The notes under the pieces are model-generated. The model searched no databases and was not told the origin of the DNA. It worked only from the letters and a program-made list of their open reading frames with translations. This document shows, piece by piece, positions 7,415 to 14,649 of a DNA stretch of 19,342 bases (within the stretch, counting starts at the first letter, position 1; each line of letters starts with the position of its first letter). The stretch is from an uncultured Lachnospiraceae bacterium (GTDB taxonomy: Bacteria; Bacillota; Clostridia; Lachnospirales; Lachnospiraceae), in NCBI GenBank assembly GCA_910585995.1, contig CAJUGG010000003.1:1-19342 (forward strand), in the 5' to 3' direction. Made by a program: the position numbers and the translations under genes.

Positions 7415-8542
7415 TTGCACACCAGTCAATTGAATCGGTGGAGGTTGATTTTAGGGAGTTATTCTCAAAATCAATTAACATTTGGAGAAGGAGCTTCTCT
7501 GGAAAACGGGATATCCTGTATGGATCTGGAAGAAGCACTGGACTTTTTATATAATCGGGAACAAGGAGAAGACGTGCGCCGGCAAGGCGGCACAGAGGCG
7601 AGCCGGCTGACGGCGGCGACTTGGATTACGAAGATCCGAAAGTTATTTCCCAAAGAGACCGTGGAGATCTTAGAGCGGCATGCACTGGATCGTTATGGAA
7701 TGACGGAACTCTTGACCGACCGGGAGGTTCTGGAAAAATTAGAGCCGAATCAGGAATTGTTAAAGACGATTCTGCAGCTGAAACATCTGATGAAGGGAGA
7801 TGTGCTGGATGCGGCGCGCAGGATTGTGAAAAAAGTAGCAGAGGATATTGCGAAAAAATTGAATCAGGATATCAGGAGATCTCTGCTGGGTAAGATTGAC
7901 CGTAATTCCAGCAGTCCTGTCCGTTCTATCCGCAATCTGGATATCCAGAAGACGATTAAGAGAAATCTGAAACACTATGATCAGGAGCATGAAAGGATTA
8001 TGCTGGAGCAGGTCTATTTTCATGGAAGGACAAAGCGCTACAGCCAGTGGCGGGTGGTGATCGCTGTGGATGAGAGCGGCTCGATGCTGGATTCGGTGAT
8101 TCACAGTGCGGTGATGGCCGGGATCTTTGCCAGGCTTCCGATGCTGGATACGAAATTGGTGATATTTGACACGCAGGTGGTGGATCTGAGCGCTCATCTG
8201 GATGATCCGGTGGCGACGCTGATGAGTATCCAGTTGGGAGGCGGGACTTATATTACGGGGGCTTTGGAGTATTGTGAGCGGCTGATTGACAATCCACACC
8301 GGACGATGGTCGTGCTGGTATCTGACTTGTGCGAGGGCGGCAGTGTCGCGGCCCTTCTGGGGGTGAGCAGAGGGATCATTGAGAGCGGCGCGAAACTGAT
8401 CTGCCTGACAGCGCTTGATATGGAAGCAAATCCGGTCTATGACCGCCGTACCGCACAGCAGATGGCGGATCTGGGCGCCTATGTGGGAGCGATGACTCCG
8501 GAAGCGCTGGGGGATTTTATGGGCAAGATCATGAATGGCTGA
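7415..8542 (+). CDS. VWA-domain protein with intact MIDAS (YehP-like)
   Basis: This 375-residue protein is the likely partner of the MoxR ATPase. The VWA domain occupies about residues 212-375 and has a complete metal-ion-dependent adhesion site: DESGS (Asp219, Ser221, Ser223), GGGT (Thr278) and SDLCEGG (Asp304). The helical N-terminal half starts with LNRWRLILG and contains LKHLM and AARRIVKKVAEDI stretches, as in E. coli YehP (about 378 aa). I place the start at TTG 7415. AAAGGAG (7398-7404) lies 10 nt upstream, the protein then begins like its homologues, and the frame upstream runs into the repeat. No ATG is suitable. A hairpin GTGGC/GCCAC (7377-7392) ends just before the Shine-Dalgarno. 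Start choice plus hairpin suggests restrained translation. The SWIM gene follows after 21 nt. Confidence 0.92.
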   Translation: MHTSQLNRWRLILGSYSQNQLTFGEGASLENGISCMDLEEALDFLYNREQGEDVRRQGGTEASRLTAATWITKIRKLFPKETVEILERHALDRYGMTELLTDREVLEKLEPNQELLKTILQLKHLMKGDVLDAARRIVKKVAEDIAKKLNQDIRRSLLGKIDRNSSSPVRSIRNLDIQKTIKRNLKHYDQEHERIMLEQVYFHGRTKRYSQWRVVIAVDESGSMLDSVIHSAVMAGIFARLPMLDTKLVIFDTQVVDLSAHLDDPVATLMSIQLGGGTYITGALEYCERLIDNPHRTMVVLVSDLCEGGSVAALLGVSRGIIESGAKLICLTALDMEANPVYDRRTAQQMADLGAYVGAMTPEALGDFMGKIMNG

Positions 8543-8563
8543 CAGGGAGGAGACAGGGAAAAG

Positions 8564-10678
8564 ATGCAAAAAGAGATGCTTAAAAAGGTGGATGATGACT
8601 ATCTCACAGGACTTTGCAATAAAGGGACCGTAAAACGGGCCTATAAGGATCTGGCGCAGGAAGAGCCGTCTGTCATCTGGCAGGGAGAGGAAGCGCAGGT
8701 GACTTTAAAAGAGGAGACTTGTGTCATCAAGATGCCTCTGGGGGAAAGTACCTGTTCTTGTCCGTCGAGGAGTATCTGCCGGCATATTGTGACAGCGATT
8801 CTGTGGCTGAAGCAGGAGCTGTTGGCGGATGGAGAGGAGCAGGTATCAAGTGAGAGCAGTGAAAAGGAGATGGCGGCAAAGGCAGAAGAGCCTGTCAAAG
8901 AGGCTGCGCCGCTGGAATTAAAGGAGATCTTAGAGATCCCGGTGGAACAGTTAAAGAAAGCCTGCAAGGGAAAGCGGTTTGAACAGTTTTTGGCCCATAT
9001 GCGGGTGGGAGAGCAGCCGCTGGTGGAAGAGAGTTCTATCGTGACGGTGACGATTCCCTGGGAGAAGGCGACCGTTAAGCTTTTGGAGCCTTTTGCTTAT
9101 TCCACCTGCAGCTGTCACAGCAAGGAATTGTGCCCGCATAAAGCGCAGGCAGTGTTATGTTATCAGATATTTAAGAATAAGATCAAACTGTCGGATCTGG
9201 ATACGCTTCAGGAAGCGGAGACAACCTGGGATGAAGAGCAGGTACGAAAAGCAGCCGAGGGGGTCTGTCAGTCGGTGATGCAGCAGATGGATACGGGGCT
9301 GTCAAGGCAGTCTGTGGAGATCTCGGAGAGCTTAGAGAGACTGGCAGTGATTACGCACCGGGCGGGTCTGCCTGCCCTGGAGAGCAGGCTTAGAGAAGCG
9401 GCATCGGAATACAGGCAGTATTTTTCGAGATCGGCGGCTTTTCGGATCGAACTGTTGTTTGGGCGGATCTTACATATCTATGAGCAGGCAAAAAAGCTGG
9501 CCTGTGCCAAGGGGCAGGAAGAGATCCGGCCGTTGGCAGGCAGTTTTCGGGATACGTATGAACTGGTGGGCAATCTGCATCTTTTGGGGATGGGCGGCAG
9601 GACATTTTCCAGCAAGACCGGATATGAGGGGGAGATCTATTATTTTTTAGAGCCGGAGAAGCAGCAGTGGTATACCTGGACAGAGGCCCGTCCGGTCTTC
9701 TATGAGGGGGTCAGAAGGAGGCCGCCGGCAGCGTCGGAAAATATGATGGCTCCCTGGGGGTTAAACTGCAACCGGGAACAGCTGCAGATGCTGGATTTTG
9801 AACTGCGCCGGGCCAAGGCGGCGTCTGGCGGGAGACTTTCTATCAGCCAGGAGAGTAAAGGAGAGATAAGGGGGAGCAGAACGCTCCACTCGCAGGGGCT
9901 GAAGGAACTGATCGTATGGGATTATAAGGAGCTTTTGCTTCAGAATTTTGGGCAGGAGCAGGCGCATCAGACGCAGGTCGTACAGAACCGGGCAGCGGGC
10001 AGACGGGAGAGATTGGTGTTGGCTGGAGCGGTTGGTTTTGGGGAGACAAGTTTTGACGAGATCGAACAAAAGTTCTCCTGGAGCCTTTTTGACCGGGAGG
10101 GGAGAAGCCTTTTTATCTCTCTTCGATACTCGAAGGAAGAGCGGCTGACGATTAAGCTTTTGGAGCGGCTGGAACAGCGGCTGAAGAAAAATCCTCCTAA
10201 GGCGATCATATTTTTTGGCTCGCTGTATCTGGATGATGAAGGACGGATGTGTCTGTATCCGATTGAATTTTTCTTAAAGGGAGCGGAAGAACTTGCAGAA
10301 GAACTGGAAACTGTGGGACAGGTAGAAACGATGGAGGAGAAAGAGCTGCCTTCTCCGGCGACTGTTCGTATGATGGAGCAGTACCGGAAAGAGGCGCTGA
10401 AGCAGTTGGCGGATCTGTTTGTCAGCGGGGTGTCTTCGGTTCAGGGGGATATCGGGAGAGAGATTCTAAGGTGCGCGAAAGAAGGAGAAGAGCTGGGGCT
10501 TCATTTTGCGGCGAAAGAGCTTGGGCGGATCGGGGAACTTTTGGAGGAGAAGAGGCATCGGATGGATTTTGAGATGGGAGAGGTGTTAGAGGCGGCGATT
10601 CGGGTGGAGGCGTATCTGAAGGCGTGCAGAGAGAAGCTCTCCTGCGATATGGCGTTAGGGTACTTGGATGCCAAATAA
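8564..10678 (+). CDS. SWIM zinc-finger protein with two fingers (YehQ-like)
   Basis: The product has 704 residues and two SWIM-type (C-x-C...C-x-H) zinc-binding motifs. The first uses Cys64, Cys66, Cys72 and His74 in STCSCPSRSICRH. The second uses Cys182, Cys184, Cys190 and His192 in STCSCHSKELCPH. SWIM fingers mediate DNA or protein contacts. The rest is long and helical, without recognised catalytic motifs, and rich in Glu and Lys. It corresponds to E. coli YehQ, the SWIM member of the yeh cluster. The ATG at 8564 has GGGAGGAG at 8545-8552 (11-nt spacing); an in-frame ATG four codons later is an alternative. It is close behind the VWA gene and surely cotranscribed with it. A 385-nt gap with repeats separates it from the DUF4132 genes. 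Confidence 0.88.
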   Translation: MQKEMLKKVDDDYLTGLCNKGTVKRAYKDLAQEEPSVIWQGEEAQVTLKEETCVIKMPLGESTCSCPSRSICRHIVTAILWLKQELLADGEEQVSSESSEKEMAAKAEEPVKEAAPLELKEILEIPVEQLKKACKGKRFEQFLAHMRVGEQPLVEESSIVTVTIPWEKATVKLLEPFAYSTCSCHSKELCPHKAQAVLCYQIFKNKIKLSDLDTLQEAETTWDEEQVRKAAEGVCQSVMQQMDTGLSRQSVEISESLERLAVITHRAGLPALESRLREAASEYRQYFSRSAAFRIELLFGRILHIYEQAKKLACAKGQEEIRPLAGSFRDTYELVGNLHLLGMGGRTFSSKTGYEGEIYYFLEPEKQQWYTWTEARPVFYEGVRRRPPAASENMMAPWGLNCNREQLQMLDFELRRAKAASGGRLSISQESKGEIRGSRTLHSQGLKELIVWDYKELLLQNFGQEQAHQTQVVQNRAAGRRERLVLAGAVGFGETSFDEIEQKFSWSLFDREGRSLFISLRYSKEERLTIKLLERLEQRLKKNPPKAIIFFGSLYLDDEGRMCLYPIEFFLKGAEELAEELETVGQVETMEEKELPSPATVRMMEQYRKEALKQLADLFVSGVSSVQGDIGREILRCAKEGEELGLHFAAKELGRIGELLEEKRHRMDFEMGEVLEAAIRVEAYLKACREKLSCDMALGYLDAK

Positions 10679-10694
10679 AAAATGTACACCTGAC

Positions 10695-10849
10695 GCCCGA
10701 TATGGGCCAAGATTCCTTCCAGACCCCGCTCGCGCTTAGTGAGTGTCTGTAGCGGTACTAAATTCGCGACTGCGCGGCTTTGCCGCTTGCGCTCATTAAG
10801 TGCCGACGACACTCAATGGGTCTTACAGGAATCTTGACCCATACCGGGC
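10695..10849 (-). repeat. Structured inverted-repeat element, copy 2 (inverted)
   Basis: This 155-nt element is the reverse-oriented relative of the one at 7228-7370. Its 63-nt core (10748-10810) differs from copy 1 at one base, in the loop of the small inner hairpin. The outer stem (10695-10717 with 10827-10849) is 23 bp long with two mismatches and has a different sequence from copy 1. Inner pairs are AGACCC (10721-10726) with GGGTCT (10818-10823), and TGAGTG (10740-10745) with CACTCA (10810-10815). It begins 17 nt after the SWIM stop codon. It lacks a T-run, so it is not an ordinary terminator. Confidence 0.9.
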
Positions 10850-10871
10850 TGTTGGATGGGTGCAGGAATGT

Positions 10872-10902
10872 TTGACATCTGCGCGTGGATAGAGAATATA
10901 TC
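10872..10902 (+). promoter_or_regulatory. Candidate promoter for the DUF4132 gene pair
   Basis: A perfect TTGACA (10872-10877) is followed by an AT-rich stretch offering AATATA with a 17-nt spacer or TATATC (10897-10902) with a 19-nt spacer. The -10 is weak either way. It lies between the repeat element and the hairpin at 10914-11004, so a transcript from here would carry that hairpin in its leader. It would let the DUF4132 genes be expressed apart from the upstream genes. Confidence 0.4.
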
Positions 10903-10913
10903 AAACTAAAACA

Positions 10914-11004
10914 GCATCTGCCCGAACAATGCCCGTAAAGATATTTGAGCGCGGTACGCGGTCAAATGTCTTTACAGACAAGGGGCATTGTGAGCGGCGG
11001 ATGC
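10914..11004. repeat. Long imperfect hairpin upstream of the first DUF4132 gene
   Basis: GTAAAGATATTTGA (starting 10935) pairs with TCAAATGTCTTTAC (10962-10975) with one mismatch. ACAATGCCC (10926-10934) pairs with GGGCATTGT (10983-10991). GCATCTGC at the start pairs with GCGGATGC at the end. The tip is CGCG-gta-CGCG. It is unrelated in sequence to the other two repeat families here. There is no T-run after it. Function is unknown; a leader RNA structure or a dispersed palindromic unit are the options. Confidence 0.75.
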
Positions 11005-11048
11005 GGAACTTAAATAAAAAGCGGAACTTAAATAAAAAGCGGAACTTA
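11003..11048 (+). repeat. 18-nt direct tandem repeat (2.6 copies) before the DUF4132 start
   Basis: The unit GCGGAACTTAAATAAAAA occurs at 11003-11020 and 11021-11038, followed by a partial copy of 10 nt (11039-11048). The array begins inside the last bases of the upstream hairpin and ends 5 nt before the AGGAG (11053-11057) of the first DUF4132 gene. Copy number could change by slippage and shift leader length. It is too short, and lacks the spacers, to be a CRISPR array. Confidence 0.9.
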
Positions 11049-11063
11049 CAATAGGAGAATGAG

Positions 11064-14000
11064 ATGAGGTTAGAGTTAGGAGAGGAGCAGGGGCAGCAGA
11101 AGCTTTTGAAGGCGGTGGAGGCTTTGGAGCTGTCAGAGAAGAATCAAGAGGTTGCGAAGGAGTATCTGGAGTGGGAGCAGTCGGGGGATGAGAAGCTGCT
11201 TGAAGGGGTGGAAGTGCAGGATTTTTCCCGGTTGAAGCCAGAGCAGAAGGCGGCGGCTTGGGATTATAGGTTTTATTGCATGAAGAGAGATCTGAAGAAG
11301 CAATATGGGCGGTTTGTGCGGTTTGTGGCGGCTGTGGGAGGGTCTACGGCGTATTATGTGCTGACCCCGCATGGATCTTATCAGAATCTGGATATGTTTT
11401 TTGAGTTTTTGACCACGAAGCAGGTGACGGCGATCCGGGCGGAGGCGCTGGCCTGGAACCGGCCTATGCTTCCGGGGTGTCTGAAGTTGTTGGTGCAGAA
11501 GCAGCCGCAGGCGCTGATGGATGCGATGGAGATCTGTTATCATGAACATGACAATGCGAAGTCGTTACTGGCAGCAGCAGCGCTGCATTACAGTAAGCCG
11601 GTGAGTGCGCTGGGGGAGATGCTTTCGCAGGTTTCTTATTCTAAGGAGAAGGATGAGAAGGTAAAGGAGCTTGTGGAGTATTTGAAGGAAAATCAGACAT
11701 CCAGCCTTAAGAATATATTTTTGGGCAAGACGCCTTCTGAGGAGGAGCTTTCGGCGATGATCTCTTTTGTGGAGCAGTCTTCGGTGAAAGATCCGTTTCC
11801 ACAGGAGATTGTGAAGATTTTGTCAAATTATAGGATGTCTGATTATCTGATCGAACTGTTGGCGGGAGAGGATTTTTTGGCGATTGAACATTCCAAGCAG
11901 TTTGAGGCGTTTCTTCGGCTGATGATTGCGATGGATGTGAGTAAGAATAGTACCAATGTGCTGCGGATTTGCCTGAATATTGGCGGGCTGGGATGGTTTT
12001 TTAAACATATGGAGCCATTGGAAGATGCGATACCTATGGCGAAGGAGGAGTATATCCTCTGGTGTCTGAAAAATTGTAAATTTGGAAGTCCTGTGAAGCG
12101 GGTGGTCAAAAATGAACCGGAGGTCGTGCGCCGTCTGATCTCTAAAGTGTCTACGGAAGACTATCTGCATCTGCTTGACATGGCAAAAAGTATGAATCCG
12201 ATGCTGTATCAGGAACTGGATGCACAGGGCAGCGGGGAGTTCCGTAAGAAGATGGCAGAGGAGCTGACAGCCGACTACAAAACAGGAAAGACAGAAGCGA
12301 TGCAGTATCTTTTAGGAGAGGCGGATCTTATGGTACTCATTCCTTATCTAAAAGAATGGCGTGGAATGTGGGATTATAATCCCAGAAGATGTGAGAAGAT
12401 CCGCAATCTGAAGAAAAATACGGCAGAGACGCAGATGCATGAGCGGGCAGTCGTGTTAGAGGGGCTTTGCATGAGGACCCGGTATTTTGACTGTTATTAT
12501 CAGGGAACTTATCAAAAAGTGGGGCGTGCAACATTAGAAGATATCATCGAGGTTTTTGAGCATCAGAAGATGCCGATAAACTATCAGTTGGATGCATTTG
12601 GCGCGATCTGTGATGGATACTATAAGGAGAGCGACAAGACCGATTTTATCAATGCCTGTGTGCAGGTGCTGCGCAATAAAAAAGACTGGAGTGAGGCTCT
12701 TACGGTGCAGGCCAGAGAGGGCAGTGCGCTGGTGCGCTATCTGTGTGTCCGCATCTTGGATGAATGGTGGCAGGAATATAAGGACGTGCTGTTGTCCTGT
12801 GCATCGGACAGCTCTAAGGTGGTGCGGGAGCTTTTGGCGGCTGTCTACCAGTCACATCCGGAGTGGGAAGATGAGATCAAGAAGATGCTGGAGTCGAAAA
12901 AATCCAAGGAACGGGAGATGGCAGCACAGGTATTAAAAGCGTGGGGCGCCGAGAGGTATCAGGAAGAATTGAAAGCTGCACTTGCCAAAGAAAAGAGCCA
13001 GAAGATCAAAGAATTTTTGGAAAAATGTCTGGGAATTGAGAGCATTTCTCCGGAAGAGAAAAAGGAAAAAAGTGAACAGGAGCTGATAAAAGCAGTCTTA
13101 AAAGGCGGGAAAAAGCGAAAAGTATCCTGGGTGTATGAAAAACCTATGCCGGAAGTATATAAATTGGACGGAAGCCTTGCTTCCGAAGAGCATCTGACGG
13201 CGATCCTGGTCTGCTATGCGGATATGATGATTCCGGGATTTCACAAGGATGCCGTACAGCTTGCAGTTGGTCTGAATAAAACAGAATTGGCCTATTATAT
13301 GACGCAGCTCTTTGCCCGTTTTATGGAGACTGGCGCAGAGGCGAAGAAAAAATGGGTGCTCTATGCAGCTTCGGTGCATGGGGGAGAACTGATCATCCCT
13401 GTATTGCATACACAGATTCAGGAGTGGCCCAAAGCTTCCAGAGGCGCTATGGCGTCAGAGGCAGTCAAGGCACTGGCGTTAAACGGAAGTGCGACGGCTC
13501 TTTTGCTGGTGGATCAGATCTCCCGGAAATTTAAGTTTCGCCAGGTGAAGACGGCAGCGGGTGAGGCGCTATCTTATGCGGCTAAGGAGATGGGCATCTC
13601 CAGGGCAGAATTAGAAGACCGCATCGTACCCAACCTGGGATTTGACGAGCGGATGGAGCAGATCTTTGACTATGGCACGCGGTCATTTAAAGTGATCCTG
13701 ACCTCTGCATTGGAGCTGGAAGTCTATGATGAAAAAGGAAAACGGCTAAAGAACCTGCCGTCTCCGGGGAAAAAAGATGAACCAGAGAAAGCAAAAGCAG
13801 CAAATGATGCTTATAAGCTCCTGAAAAAACAGTTAAAGACAGTAGTTACCAATCAGAAACTTCGTCTGGATCAGGCGATGAGTGCAGAACGTCTGTGGAA
13901 TGTGGCACAGTGGAGAGAATTATTTGTAAAAAATCCTGTGATGCATCAGTTTGCCACCGGATTGATCTGGGGGCTTTATGAGGACGGCGAGTTAAAAGAC

Positions 14001-14609
14001 ACGTTTCGCTATATGGAGGACGGAAGCTTTAATACCGTGGAGGAAGAGGTCTACACGTTACCGGAGAGCGGAACCATTGGACTCGTACACCCGATCGAGT
14101 TAGAGGAAGAGAACTTACAGGCATGGAAAGAACAACTGTCAGACTATGAGATCATCCAGCCTGTAGAACAGATGGAGCGGCCCGTCTACCGCCTGACAGA
14201 CGAAGAGAAGCAGCAGACGGAGCTGACCCGTTTTGGCGGCAAGCTGTTAAATGGTCTGTCATTATCCGGAAAACTGCAAAATATGGGCTGGTATCGGGGC
14301 AGCGTCTTAGACGCCGGCGGATATTTTACATTTTACCGGGAAGATGGTAAGATAGGCGTGGAACTGGAATTTTCCGGCTGCTATATCGGAGATGAAAATG
14401 AAGAAGTGACGGTCTATGGCGCTCAGTTCTACCGGGCAGGCACCGTACAGAGAGGAAGCTATGTCTATGACAAGATCAAAGACAAACATCTCTACCGCCT
14501 CGGTGAAGTCCGCCCCCGCTACATAAGCGAGATCATCCTGCAGCTTACCAAAGCGACCATATCCTCCCAGGAACAACTGGCGTATCCAGCATGTAAAGAC
14601 AGGCATTAA
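11064..14609 (+). CDS. DUF4132 protein, first paralogue (YehI-like)
   Basis: This 1181-residue cytosolic protein has a C-terminal DUF4132 region. Signs are LFVKNPVMHQFATGLIWG (from about 953), FRYMEDGSF and GLVHPIEL, and a closing FSGCYI block. The N-terminal two thirds are helical and poorly conserved. Around 573-630 there is a HEAT-like repeat region (VVRELLAAVYQSHPEWEDEI and following). A basic patch GGKKRKVSW lies near 681. A highly conserved block, from KKWVLYAASVHGG (about 760) through LGFDERMEQIFDYG, is shared with the next gene. The length is close to E. coli YehI (about 1200 aa). Database labels such as molybdate metabolism regulator exist for this family, but nothing here supports that role. 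AGGAG at 11053-11057 lies 6 nt before the ATG. It is probably a large scaffold, or an effector of the MoxR-VWA machine (inference). Confidence 0.88.
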   Translation: MRLELGEEQGQQKLLKAVEALELSEKNQEVAKEYLEWEQSGDEKLLEGVEVQDFSRLKPEQKAAAWDYRFYCMKRDLKKQYGRFVRFVAAVGGSTAYYVLTPHGSYQNLDMFFEFLTTKQVTAIRAEALAWNRPMLPGCLKLLVQKQPQALMDAMEICYHEHDNAKSLLAAAALHYSKPVSALGEMLSQVSYSKEKDEKVKELVEYLKENQTSSLKNIFLGKTPSEEELSAMISFVEQSSVKDPFPQEIVKILSNYRMSDYLIELLAGEDFLAIEHSKQFEAFLRLMIAMDVSKNSTNVLRICLNIGGLGWFFKHMEPLEDAIPMAKEEYILWCLKNCKFGSPVKRVVKNEPEVVRRLISKVSTEDYLHLLDMAKSMNPMLYQELDAQGSGEFRKKMAEELTADYKTGKTEAMQYLLGEADLMVLIPYLKEWRGMWDYNPRRCEKIRNLKKNTAETQMHERAVVLEGLCMRTRYFDCYYQGTYQKVGRATLEDIIEVFEHQKMPINYQLDAFGAICDGYYKESDKTDFINACVQVLRNKKDWSEALTVQAREGSALVRYLCVRILDEWWQEYKDVLLSCASDSSKVVRELLAAVYQSHPEWEDEIKKMLESKKSKEREMAAQVLKAWGAERYQEELKAALAKEKSQKIKEFLEKCLGIESISPEEKKEKSEQELIKAVLKGGKKRKVSWVYEKPMPEVYKLDGSLASEEHLTAILVCYADMMIPGFHKDAVQLAVGLNKTELAYYMTQLFARFMETGAEAKKKWVLYAASVHGGELIIPVLHTQIQEWPKASRGAMASEAVKALALNGSATALLLVDQISRKFKFRQVKTAAGEALSYAAKEMGISRAELEDRIVPNLGFDERMEQIFDYGTRSFKVILTSALELEVYDEKGKRLKNLPSPGKKDEPEKAKAANDAYKLLKKQLKTVVTNQKLRLDQAMSAERLWNVAQWRELFVKNPVMHQFATGLIWGLYEDGELKDTFRYMEDGSFNTVEEEVYTLPESGTIGLVHPIELEEENLQAWKEQLSDYEIIQPVEQMERPVYRLTDEEKQQTELTRFGGKLLNGLSLSGKLQNMGWYRGSVLDAGGYFTFYREDGKIGVELEFSGCYIGDENEEVTVYGAQFYRAGTVQRGSYVYDKIKDKHLYRLGEVRPRYISEIILQLTKATISSQEQLAYPACKDRH

Positions 14610-14649
14610 CAGTTAGAAAAAAGACACAGAAAGGAGACACAAAGAAGTC

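Noticed and set aside
7228..10849. Composite transposon around the VWA-SWIM pair
   Set aside because: No transposase or recombinase is encoded between or inside the repeats, and I saw no clear target-site duplication.
11003..11048. Possible CRISPR array
   Set aside because: The 18-nt units are directly adjacent with no spacers, and there are only 2.6 of them. No cas gene is in the window.
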